Of a stretch of 64,000 bases of DNA, positions 40,989-48,412 are shown in pieces; within the stretch, counting starts at the first letter, position 1, and each line of letters opens with the position of its first letter. The stretch spans positions 310,001-374,000 of the forward strand of contig OZ241842.1 of the NCBI GenBank assembly GCA_965202675.1, given 5' to 3'. Both the position numbers and the translations under genes were made by a program. The notes under the pieces are model-generated. The model was not told where the DNA came from. It did no database searches and worked only from the letters and a program-made list of their open reading frames with translations. The DNA comes from CATQHD01 sp965202675. Its GTDB lineage: Bacteria; Actinomycetota; Acidimicrobiia; Spongiisociales; Spongiisociaceae.

Positions 40989-41333
40989 TCAGCGCCTAGC
41001 CGATTTGCATTTCACGCACAGGCGGGACCTGGGGCGCGCCTCCATCCGCTCCGGCGAGATCCGGTTCGAGCACCGGGCGCAGATGCCGTAGGTGTTGTCG
41101 GCGATCCGGCCCAGGGAGGCGTCCACCTCGTCGAGATGGACCTTCAGCGATTCCACGATGCCCAGCACCTCGGTGCGCTCGGTGATGACGGTGCCCGCAT
41201 CGGAGAACCCCTCCCCGAAGTCCAGATCGCTGCGCAGGTCGCCGGACTCGGTGGCGCCCAGCTCCTTCAGCTGGTGCACCAGCTTCTCCCGCTCCTTCAG
41301 CAGAATCTCACGGGCCGCTGCGTAGTCGGCCAT
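40989..41333 (-). CDS. DksA/TraR-type zinc-finger protein
   Basis: 114 residues: a long coiled-coil (residues 5-70, ILLKEREKLVHQLKELG) followed by the zinc finger CARC-x17-CVKC near the end. This is the DksA/TraR-like layout that reaches into the RNA polymerase secondary channel; actinobacterial RbpA and CarD partners are separate. The coiled-coil tip lacks the DxxDxA motif I would expect in DksA proper. It is 26 bp upstream of the HD gene. Confidence 0.8.
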   Translation of the reverse strand: MADYAAAREILLKEREKLVHQLKELGATESGDLRSDLDFGEGFSDAGTVITERTEVLGIVESLKVHLDEVDASLGRIADNTYGICARCSNRISPERMEARPRSRLCVKCKSARR

Positions 41334-41362
41334 GCGACGCCCCTCTCCGGTAGACCTGTTCC

Positions 41363-42268
41363 TTACCGCAGGGCCCGGGGATGGGCCTCCACGTACACTT
41401 CGTGCAGGTGCCGGAGCGACATGCGCGTGTACACCTGCGTGGTGGAAACACTAGCGTGTCCGAGGATTTCCTGTACGGTGCGCAGGTCGGCGCCCCCCTC
41501 CACCATGTGGGTGGCGGCCGAATGGCGCAGGACATGGGGCGAGATGCGGGCGGCGGGGATGCCCGCCCGTTGCGCATGCTTGCGCACGATTCCGAAGACC
41601 CCCTGGCGGGTCAGCCGCCCCCCCCTGGCGTTGAGGAACACCGCCCCCGGATCATCCCCCGGGCGGCGCAGCTCCAGCCGGTCCGGAAGGTAACCCTCGA
41701 TGGCCTCCGCGGCGGGCCGGCCCAGCGGCACCATCCGCTGCTTCGACCCCTTGCCGGTGACCAGGGCGCTGCGGGTGTCCAGATCCAGCTCCGCCAGATC
41801 GAGGCCCACCAGCTCGCTCACCCGCACCCCCGTCCCGTACAGGGTCTCCAGCATGGCCCTGTCCCGCCTGCCCAGCACCGTGTCCGCGGGGGGCGCCTCC
41901 ACCAGGCCGATCGCCTCGTGCACATCGAGCGCCTTGGGGAAACCCAGCCGGCTGCGGGGCGTCTCGGCGAACCGGGTGGGGTCCTCCTCCGCCTCCCCCT
42001 CCGCCACCAGAAACCGATGGAACCCCCGCACCGCCGCCAGCTTGCGGGCCACGGTGGAAACCTCCATGCCCCGCTCATGCAGCGAGGCCAGATACCCGTC
42101 CACCAGCTCCGGCGTGGGCTCCTCCCCCTCCAGAAACGCCAGATACCCCTCCAGGTCCCCCCGGTAGGCGGTAACCGTGTTGCGGCTCAGCCCCCTCTCC
42201 ACCGCCAACGCAGACAGATACCCCTCCGTCTGGGGTTCAAGTGGATGGGGTTCGACCTTCTGCGTCAT
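41363..42268 (-). CDS. xerD: Site-specific tyrosine recombinase XerD
   Basis: 301 residues. N-terminal SAM-like arm domain (SALAVERGLSRNTVTAYRGDL), then the catalytic domain with Arg in GVRVSEL, Lys in GKGSKQRMVPL, HVLRHSAATH, LGHAS and the nucleophile Tyr in TQVYTRM. XerD with XerC resolves chromosome dimers at dif. The chromosomal partner is not in the window. The gene lies in the conserved order before scpA/scpB; no prophage or integron signs surround it, so a phage integrase is less likely. Confidence 0.9.
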   Translation of the reverse strand: MTQKVEPHPLEPQTEGYLSALAVERGLSRNTVTAYRGDLEGYLAFLEGEEPTPELVDGYLASLHERGMEVSTVARKLAAVRGFHRFLVAEGEAEEDPTRFAETPRSRLGFPKALDVHEAIGLVEAPPADTVLGRRDRAMLETLYGTGVRVSELVGLDLAELDLDTRSALVTGKGSKQRMVPLGRPAAEAIEGYLPDRLELRRPGDDPGAVFLNARGGRLTRQGVFGIVRKHAQRAGIPAARISPHVLRHSAATHMVEGGADLRTVQEILGHASVSTTQVYTRMSLRHLHEVYVEAHPRALR

Positions 42269-42584
42269 GCAAGCCCCTATGCAGGTGATTAATGCAGTCT
42301 CCCCATGTTACGGCCGTAAGGCCGTGATCAGTGGAACATTCTGCCGCGCTCATCGCCTGCCTCGACTCGAAGGCCACCGAGCGAATTGCGCTCTCATGTA
42401 TTCCGGGGATACGAAGCTCTTCATCACGGATCAGCTGCTGGCAAGTCTCGACCCGTGTACACTGGACGAAGGGACAGAAGCGGTGTGCACATCCCCGCGT
42501 GGTCGGATGCTTCTCCGGATGTAACATTGCCGCTCGTTTGGGAACCCACTGGATGATTCAGCGGGGAGGAAGGATGAAGGAACG
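42269..42584. other. Divergent control region of xerD and two small genes
   Basis: 316 bp without a gene. It must hold the promoters of xerD (minus) and of the small gene at 42585 (plus). A weak pair on the plus strand is seen near 42,455 (CTGCTGGCAAG) and 42,460-42,465 (TACACT), but spacing is poor. No repeat or RNA gene is recognised. Confidence 0.35.
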
Positions 42585-42821
42585 ATGACTGTCGCTGACG
42601 TGTTTTACGACATCACCGAAACCGCCGAAGGCTGGGAAGTCGCCGCTGGCGGCCGGGGCGGCAACTGGAAACGGATGTACCCTACCGCTCATGCCGCGCA
42701 ACAAGCCGTCCTCGCCGCCGAGGAAGAACAAACCGCCGCGGAAGGCCGTGACCGGACAGCAGTGATCGACTGGACGCCGGTCACCGCCGTCGGGAGGGCG
42801 GTCGTCGCGGCTATCACCTGA
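42585..42821 (+). CDS. Small hypothetical protein (DUF2188-like pattern)
   Basis: 78 residues with GGAAC before the ATG. VFYDITETAEGWEVAAGGRGGNWKRMYPT and AHAAQQAVLAAEEEQ are read as a short beta sheet and helix, reminiscent of DUF2188, but I cannot confirm membership. It is followed 15 bp later by another small gene on the same strand, so the two may form a unit. No toxin-like catalytic residues are seen. Confidence 0.5.
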   Translation: MTVADVFYDITETAEGWEVAAGGRGGNWKRMYPTAHAAQQAVLAAEEEQTAAEGRDRTAVIDWTPVTAVGRAVVAAIT

Positions 42822-42836
42822 AAGGAACCAAGAACG

Positions 42837-43064
42837 ATGACAAACCATCTGTCTTTCTTCGAGTACCTTGACCGGGCGGCCTGCGACGAGCCGTACACCG
42901 ACGAGGATTGGCGTCTTGCAACAGAGCGGGTGCGGGCAATCCGCGAAAGAGTGTTGGCCGATCCCAGGATCGCCGAACTCGAAGACCGTAAATATGCCGA
43001 GATTACCAGGCGAGTCCAAAAGCTCAAGGCGGTTCGCCGCGACGGCGGACGGCTCGAGTCATAG
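42837..43064 (+). CDS. Small hypothetical protein, second of a pair
   Basis: 75 residues, all alpha-helical by eye: FEYLDRAACDEPYTDEDW and RLATERVRAIRERVLADPRI are charged helices. AAAGGAACC lies nine bases before the ATG. No recognised family. Neither gene of the pair is a clear antitoxin; unknown. Confidence 0.5.
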   Translation: MTNHLSFFEYLDRAACDEPYTDEDWRLATERVRAIRERVLADPRIAELEDRKYAEITRRVQKLKAVRRDGGRLES

Positions 43065-43124
43065 ATGTTGGTTCGTCCCGAATCACCAATGAGCGGCGGA
43101 GCGGTTGTTTGTATTCGCTTACGA

Positions 43125-44063
43125 CTATCGACGGCCGCCCAATCGGGCGAGCGAGCGGTGAGGCCTGACAAAGAGGTTGTAATAGTGCCAATTAACATAA
43201 GGAATAGCAGGCGGATCATATCCGGCCTGCGGCATTCGCATATGAGATCCTATCAGCTCCATGACAGGTAACTGCGCCTCCCCTCCCCGCGTAATCATGT
43301 GCTGGCTAACGAGTATTCGATGATCTTGGTCCAGTCCTAGAGCTCCGCGGTCGAACAGCCGGTGATGGAACACACAAAGCGCCATTCCATTGGTGATGTG
43401 GTCGGGCCCGTGATATGAACGCATCTTTACGTGGGCGGCATCGATCGCCAATGGTCGGCCCTTGAGACTCCCATTGAATCCACAGAACGAACATTGGTTC
43501 TCATAAGCCAGCAGAACAGTGCGCCTGAAGTCGGGATCTCTGGGAGCCGCGACTGTCGTGACAAGATGCCCCAGATTGACCTCTTCAAGAATTTCAGCAT
43601 GGAGAGTGTCCGGGAACTCCATATCCAATAGGGTGTTGACCACCCTGGAACGCACTTGCGGGCTCTGCAAAGCCAGCTCGAAATCGGGGGCCAAATAGCC
43701 GGTGGCCTCTTGCCGCAGGAACGGTGTACTTTCCCGTACATTCTGCGGCATGGCGGCTATATCGTTGCCGTTGGTATCCTCTACCCTCCACAGATCGCGT
43801 TCGGTTCCGAGGTATACGAAGGGGTTGGCCACTCGAAGCACGGTGCCCAGGCGATGCTTGTCCATCAATTGTTTCAAGTCCTCCTCAGCATCTTGGAAGG
43901 AGATTCGGGTAGGCAATCTTGCGGCTTGTCGTCCGATGAGCCACAGCAACAACAACGGTTTGTACGGCGCGCGTCTGTCCCCGCCGGCAAATCGCCTTAT
44001 CGATCTGACCTTGTCGGCCCAATGTCTGGCGCTCTCCGGATCTGTCGTTCTTATGCGCTGCAC
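43125..44063 (-). CDS. HNH restriction endonuclease, probable phosphorothioate-DNA type (ScoMcrA/SprMcrA-like)
   Basis: 312 residues. Residues 14-40 (RSIRRFAGGDRRAPYKPLLLLW) are the hallmark opening of the sulfur-binding domain (SBD) that recognises phosphorothioated DNA in ScoMcrA-like enzymes. The C-terminal nuclease has zinc Cys 191, 194, 230 and 233/234 His with H211, N225 and H234 of an HNH fold (DAAHVKMRS, DHITNGMALC, HHRLFD). Such type IV enzymes cut incoming DNA that carries Dnd-type sulfur modification. No dnd genes are in the window, so the cell would not self-cut if it lacks them. AT-richer than neighbours. Confidence 0.7.
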   Translation of the reverse strand: MQRIRTTDPESARHWADKVRSIRRFAGGDRRAPYKPLLLLWLIGRQAARLPTRISFQDAEEDLKQLMDKHRLGTVLRVANPFVYLGTERDLWRVEDTNGNDIAAMPQNVRESTPFLRQEATGYLAPDFELALQSPQVRSRVVNTLLDMEFPDTLHAEILEEVNLGHLVTTVAAPRDPDFRRTVLLAYENQCSFCGFNGSLKGRPLAIDAAHVKMRSYHGPDHITNGMALCVFHHRLFDRGALGLDQDHRILVSQHMITRGGEAQLPVMELIGSHMRMPQAGYDPPAIPYVNWHYYNLFVRPHRSLARLGGRR

Positions 44064-44115
44064 GTCGAGGGTAAATCTAGCTCATGCAGAAAAGGCCTGC
44101 TCTGCGGGATCGGGG

Positions 44116-45384
44116 TCAACGCCGCTCCTCTCCCTCCGTCCGCTCCTCGGACGCCTCCGCGTCCGCCGCCCAGATGATGAGGCGCAGCTCGCTGTCGTCG
44201 ATCACGGTGTACTCGGGCCGCCGCCCCGACAGGGCGCGGCTCTCGTCGAGGATGATCGGCACCCCGTCCCCCCGCCGCTCCATCATGTAGGTACGGTTCA
44301 GGCGCTCGTTGTCGACGGGGCATCTGACCAGGAGGGAGGCGATCAGCTCGTTTCTGCTGTGCTGCCGATACTGCATGCCTTCCGTTGTCAGCGTGTTGGT
44401 GAGGCCGCCCGGAACGTACAGCTCGATCCGATCCTTGAACATATGCAGCCTGATCCGGGCACCCGCCATCGAATAATCACGGTGCGCCACCGCGTTCACG
44501 AGCGCCTCGAACACGGCGCGCTCGCTGTATTGCGGCCGCTCCGTCCGGGCCAGTTTCTTTGCAGCTCTGGTGAACATGTTCTTGCGGACAAAGCCAAGAG
44601 CCTCCATAACCTGGGTGTCCAGAGGGCCGACAATGTCGCGGGCGTCTGGTTGATAGTTGATATCTGATCTCTCTCCGGTGTAACTGACTGCTTGAATGTA
44701 TGCATGAGGTATCCGGTCGCTCGGTGTTCGGGTACACATCAGAACCCCGGCTACTGTGATACCGGCATTGCCGCTTCTATCGTAAGCGATGATCCTCATG
44801 TTGCTCAGTGTTTCCTCGGTCATATCAATATTGTGCCGGAGATATTTACCGACCAAAACAGGGTCCAGCATATCCGGTGTGGTTCTAGGAACTATCAATT
44901 CATCAAATCTTATCATTCTATTTTGACTGTGTTCTTGAAATATCCTCGAAAGCAATTCTGGCCTCATTTTACGGTTGGAGTTTCCTGTTCTACGAAAGTA
45001 ACCGTTTGGACTACTGTGTACAAACATACTGCGGGCGACATCAATATAGATTATTGGAACGGGGTTGCCCTCGAAATCAGGCAGTTTGACCTTGCGGATC
45101 AATACATCTAGCGGAGGATCCACAGAATCGCCGCATATTCCGCTTGCCCATTCTTCTACAGCCGCTAGGTGTTCGATAGGGATTCCCAGGACTTCATTAT
45201 CTTTATCAGAGGCTCCCAGAACAACAGTCCCGCCTCTGCTGTTTGCCATGCCCGCCATGGTGTCTGCCAGGTCATTGCGCCTTGGGCCGACCACTTTGGA
45301 ACCGCTCAAGAAAACTTGTTGAAGCTCCAGGTTCAAATCTTCACCGAGCCGTATACGGCTCGCCAAACTTCTGGTGTCTACCAT
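44116..45384 (-). CDS. AlbA_2-type ATP-binding protein with HATPase C-terminal domain
   Basis: 422 residues from the ATG at 45384, with GAGG nine bases upstream. N-terminal AlbA_2 (Schlafen-like) fold: LELQQVFLSGSKVVGP, DLADTMAGMANSRGGTVVLGASD and YFRRTGNSNRKM. The later YSERAVFEALVNAVAHRDYS is the HATPase_c_4 asparagine helix, and VPGGL a G-loop. Such proteins are called ATP-dependent DNA helicase RecG-related or Schlafen-like regulators, often near defence genes. It sits 53 bp upstream of the HNH gene on the same strand, so a joint unit is possible. Function unknown. Confidence 0.75.
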   Translation of the reverse strand: MVDTRSLASRIRLGEDLNLELQQVFLSGSKVVGPRRNDLADTMAGMANSRGGTVVLGASDKDNEVLGIPIEHLAAVEEWASGICGDSVDPPLDVLIRKVKLPDFEGNPVPIIYIDVARSMFVHSSPNGYFRRTGNSNRKMRPELLSRIFQEHSQNRMIRFDELIVPRTTPDMLDPVLVGKYLRHNIDMTEETLSNMRIIAYDRSGNAGITVAGVLMCTRTPSDRIPHAYIQAVSYTGERSDINYQPDARDIVGPLDTQVMEALGFVRKNMFTRAAKKLARTERPQYSERAVFEALVNAVAHRDYSMAGARIRLHMFKDRIELYVPGGLTNTLTTEGMQYRQHSRNELIASLLVRCPVDNERLNRTYMMERRGDGVPIILDESRALSGRRPEYTVIDDSELRLIIWAADAEASEERTEGEERR

Positions 45385-45435
45385 GTTCCTGTACCTCGTT
45401 TTCTGCGCCCGGTGGCAAGCCAACGCCGCTTGGGG

Positions 45436-47109
45436 CTATACCGTTTCGGCGGGTGTCTCCGCACGGGCGAGGCTCTGGATGTCTTCCGCGGCGGGGGCCT
45501 GGGCTGCGGCGCGGCGGTAGCGGTCGGCGGCGGCGATGAAACCGGCGAAGAGGGGGTGGGGTTCGAGGGGGCGGGACTTGAGTTCGGGGTGGGCCTGGGT
45601 GCCCACGAAGTAGGGGTGGTCGGCCAGCTCTATGAACTCCACCAGCTGCTCGTCGGGGGAGACGCCCGACAGCACCATCCCGGCTTCCTCCAGCGCCCGG
45701 CGGTAGCGGTTGTTGACCTCGTAGCGGTGGCGGTGGCGCTCGTAGATCAGCTCCCGGCCGTAGAGGCGCCGGGTCAGCGTCCCCTCCGCCAGCTTGGCCG
45801 GATACACCCCCAGCCGCATGGTGCCGCCCTTCTGGGACACCCCCTGCTGGCGCTCCATCAGGTCGATGACCGGATGGGGGGTCACCGGGTCGAACTCGGA
45901 GGAGTTGGCCTCCCGGAGGCCCACCACGTTGCGGGCGAACTCGATCACCGCCGTCTGGAGGCCCAGGCACAGCCCCAGGAACGGAATGCCCCGCTGCCGG
46001 GCGCGGGTGATGGCCCTGATCTTGCCCTCCACCCCCCTCGCCCCGAATCCGCCGGGCACCAGGATGCCGTGCAGACCCTTGAAGTGGCCGGCGCCGAACA
46101 GGCCGTCCATCTCATCGGCGGGAATCCACCGCACCTCGGTGCGCACGCCGTTGGCCAGACCGCCGTGGCGCAGGGCCTCCACCACCGACAGGTAGGCGTC
46201 CGGCAGCCCCGTGTACTTGCCCACCACGCCGACGGTCACCGCGTCGGCGGCCGAGAGCGCCCTCGCCACCATCCGCCGCCAGTCCCCCAGGTCGGGTTCG
46301 GGCGCCTCGATGTCCAGCAGGTCGACGATCACGTCTCCCAGCCCGTTGTCGTGGAGGAGGATCGGCACCTCGTAGATGTCCCGGGCGTCGGGCGCGGGGA
46401 TCACCGCCTCGGCGTCCACGTCGCAGAACAGCGAGATCTTGCTGCGCACCTCCTCGGTGATCGACCGGTCGGAGCGCACCACGATGGCGTCGGGCCGGAT
46501 GCCCCTCGACCGCAGCTCGGCCACGGAGTGCTGGGTGGGTTTGGTCTTCAGCTCCTCGGAGGGGCCGATGTAGGGGACCAGGGTTACGTGGAGGTGGGCC
46601 ACGTTGCGGGGGCCCAGGTCGTTTCGGAACTGCCGGACCGCTTCCAGGAAGGGGAGTATCTCGATGTCGCCCACCGTCCCGCCGATCTCGGTGATCACCA
46701 TGTCCACGTCGTGGTGTCCGCCCAGGCGGCGGATGCGGTCCTTGATCTCGTTGGTGATGTGGGGGATGACCTGCACGGTGTCCCCCAGGTAGTCGCCCCG
46801 TCGCTCCTTGTTCAGGACGGACAGGTAGACGGAGCCGGTGGTGACGTTGGATTCCCTCCGCAGGTTCTGGCCGGTGAACCGCTCGTAGTGCCCCAGGTCG
46901 AGGTCGGTTTCGCCGCCGTCGTTGGTGACGTACACCTCCCCGTGCTGGAAGGGGTTCATGGTGCCGGGGTCGACGTTGATGTAGGGGTCGAGCTTCTGGT
47001 TGACCACCCGGAGGCCCCGGGCCTTCATGAGCCGGCCGAGGGACGCGGCGGTGATCCCCTTCCCGAGGCTCGAGACCACTCCGCCCGTCACGAAGACATA
47101 TTTCGTCAC
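45436..47109 (-). CDS. pyrG: CTP synthase
   Basis: 557 residues from a GTG at 47109. Synthetase half with VFVTGGVVSSLGKGI, DPYINVDPGTMNPFQHGEVYV, HVTLVPYIG and KPTQHSV; the glutaminase half has GGFGARGVEGK, the nucleophile Cys in FLGLCLGLQ and the HPE of TQAHPELKSR. It makes CTP from UTP and glutamine. In mycobacteria it lies between recN and xerD, as here once the accessory genes are ignored. The start codon lies in an imperfect 11-bp inverted repeat (47,084-47,112). Confidence 0.95.
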   Translation of the reverse strand: MTKYVFVTGGVVSSLGKGITAASLGRLMKARGLRVVNQKLDPYINVDPGTMNPFQHGEVYVTNDGGETDLDLGHYERFTGQNLRRESNVTTGSVYLSVLNKERRGDYLGDTVQVIPHITNEIKDRIRRLGGHHDVDMVITEIGGTVGDIEILPFLEAVRQFRNDLGPRNVAHLHVTLVPYIGPSEELKTKPTQHSVAELRSRGIRPDAIVVRSDRSITEEVRSKISLFCDVDAEAVIPAPDARDIYEVPILLHDNGLGDVIVDLLDIEAPEPDLGDWRRMVARALSAADAVTVGVVGKYTGLPDAYLSVVEALRHGGLANGVRTEVRWIPADEMDGLFGAGHFKGLHGILVPGGFGARGVEGKIRAITRARQRGIPFLGLCLGLQTAVIEFARNVVGLREANSSEFDPVTPHPVIDLMERQQGVSQKGGTMRLGVYPAKLAEGTLTRRLYGRELIYERHRHRYEVNNRYRRALEEAGMVLSGVSPDEQLVEFIELADHPYFVGTQAHPELKSRPLEPHPLFAGFIAAADRYRRAAAQAPAAEDIQSLARAETPAETV

Positions 47110-47232
47110 GGGCCTGCACTGTACTACACCGATCCCGCCGGGGCGGGGTTTTGCGGCGGCCCGGCGCGGCCCGATCGGTTGTATGGTTGTTGCCGGCGGC
47201 GCCCGGCGCGGGCGCGCCGGGAAGGTACAGAT

Positions 47233-47487
47233 ATGCCCGTCTTTTCCTTCACCCTCTTCGTCGAGGGCGTAGATCTGCGGGTCGACGATCAGGTCGACGC
47301 CCTGTTCGAGGCCGGATGCGGCGACGCCCTGGTCGGACTGGTCGACGGGGCCGGGCGCCTCGACTTCGACCGCGAGGCCGCCTCGCTCGAAGAAGCCGTC
47401 CTGTCGGCGGTGGAAGACATCGAATCCGTAGACGGGGCAAAGGCGGTCCGGGTCGCAGACATCGTTCCGGCGTCGACGCCGGCATAG
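47233..47487 (+). CDS. Small acidic hypothetical protein
   Basis: 84 residues. FTLFVEGVDLRVDDQVDALFEAGCGDALVGLVDGAGRLDFDREAASLEEAV fits small proteins that, in other actinobacteria, are linked to excisionase or HTH-like tails; here the HTH part is absent. It has GAAGG seven bases before the ATG. Divergent from pyrG. Function unknown. Confidence 0.5.
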   Translation: MPVFSFTLFVEGVDLRVDDQVDALFEAGCGDALVGLVDGAGRLDFDREAASLEEAVLSAVEDIESVDGAKAVRVADIVPASTPA

Positions 47488-47511
47488 CGGCCCGCGGCGG
47501 CAGAACCCGGC

Positions 47512-47970
47512 CTAGTTGGTTTCGCGTAAGTGAAGGAAGTTAATCGCTGTGTTGTCGTCCTTGCCTTCTAGGTAAAGGTACAAGTCTACAGTGAGGAGCG
47601 GTGTTTCCGGTTTGGCGGCCTCGAGAAGCGCCGCATCCGTCAACCCAAGCCGCTTGAACTCGCTGTTCTGTGAAGCCGTCCGACTTGCAATGACGATTTC
47701 TTCACTTCTTTGTATTAGTAGTTGAAGCTGTTCAAAGAGCGCAGATCTTTCAGGCTCTCTGTGCTGGGCTAGTAGATTTGATGCTTCTGTGAGGGTGTTC
47801 GGTGTTACATATACATGCTTGACAGGTTTCAATAGCTCGCGCAAAAGCCTGTAATCATCAGATGTATAACCGCCGAGCCTGCGATGTTTGTATATCAAAC
47901 CAATATCTACATCACCTGCGACCAGCAGCGTCAGCAGGTTTGCATCTATAAAGTATCCGATAGGTGACAC
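47512..47970 (-). CDS. PIN-domain-like protein
   Basis: 152 residues. PIN pattern: N-terminal YFIDANLLTLLV with the first Asp, a Glu in LTEASNLL, GLTDAALLEA and LLTVDLYL with the C-terminal Asp. These four acidic residues bind metal in RNA-cleaving PIN proteins. It is four bases after a 94-residue gene, the usual spacing of a toxin after its antitoxin. AT-rich compared with the surroundings. Confidence 0.75.
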   Translation of the reverse strand: MSPIGYFIDANLLTLLVAGDVDIGLIYKHRRLGGYTSDDYRLLRELLKPVKHVYVTPNTLTEASNLLAQHREPERSALFEQLQLLIQRSEEIVIASRTASQNSEFKRLGLTDAALLEAAKPETPLLTVDLYLYLEGKDDNTAINFLHLRETN

Positions 47971-47974
47971 TGGC

Positions 47975-48259
47975 TTAGTTAGGTGCAGGCAAGATTCGAT
48001 CTTCGACCGATAAGATCTTACCTTCTTTATCGTCGATGCAAACTACTTTATAGGCGCGGCCTTCGGCTCTGGTCATTATTGGATGACCGAGCGGACCATT
48101 TACCTGTTCCCACTCTCTATTGAAGCCGACAGTTATGAACCAATTATCCGAGTCATAATCAAGCTTGATCTCTTCGAGCCCGACAAAGTTTATGCCTTCT
48201 TCACCGAAGAGCTCGATGATGTGCTGCTTGGCTGCTCTTGCGGCTTCTTTGACATCCAC
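47975..48259 (-). CDS. Small partner protein of the PIN gene
   Basis: 94 residues from a GTG at 48259 with AAGGAG six bases upstream. VDVKEAARAAKQHIIELFGEEG then a beta-rich domain (IKLDYDSDNWFITVGF, AYKVVCIDDKEGKILSVEDRIL). It does not resemble the common antitoxin folds, and may instead be a binding partner. Start chosen over a longer frame to 48394 because of the ribosome site. The pair is likely acquired, AT-rich. Confidence 0.65.
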   Translation of the reverse strand: MDVKEAARAAKQHIIELFGEEGINFVGLEEIKLDYDSDNWFITVGFNREWEQVNGPLGHPIMTRAEGRAYKVVCIDDKEGKILSVEDRILPAPN

Positions 48260-48301
48260 CGTCGGCTCCTTGTTTATTGGCTGCGGCCCTCTGCCGCAAC
48301 T

Positions 48302-48330
48302 ATGGTAACTGCCGAGGGCGGGCTCGGCAA
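48302..48330 (-). promoter_or_regulatory. Promoter with operator-like palindrome for the PIN pair
   Basis: Minus strand TTGCCG (48325-48330), 17 bp, TACCAT (48302-48307). The inverted repeat GCCGAG/CTCGGC at 48,311-48,328 fills the spacer, a place where a repressor would block RNA polymerase. Confidence 0.5.
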
Positions 48331-48412
48331 GCGCGAAAATCGACCGCACCAGCACGTATGGAGGCGGCTTCCTTTCAACGATTCTGTGCCGCATGAGCTT
48401 ACAGGGCGGGGG

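Noticed and set aside
41363..42268. Phage integrase as an alternative to XerD
   Set aside because: The recombinase has XerD length and motif spacing and lies in the conserved xerD-scpA-scpB order with no att sites or phage genes.
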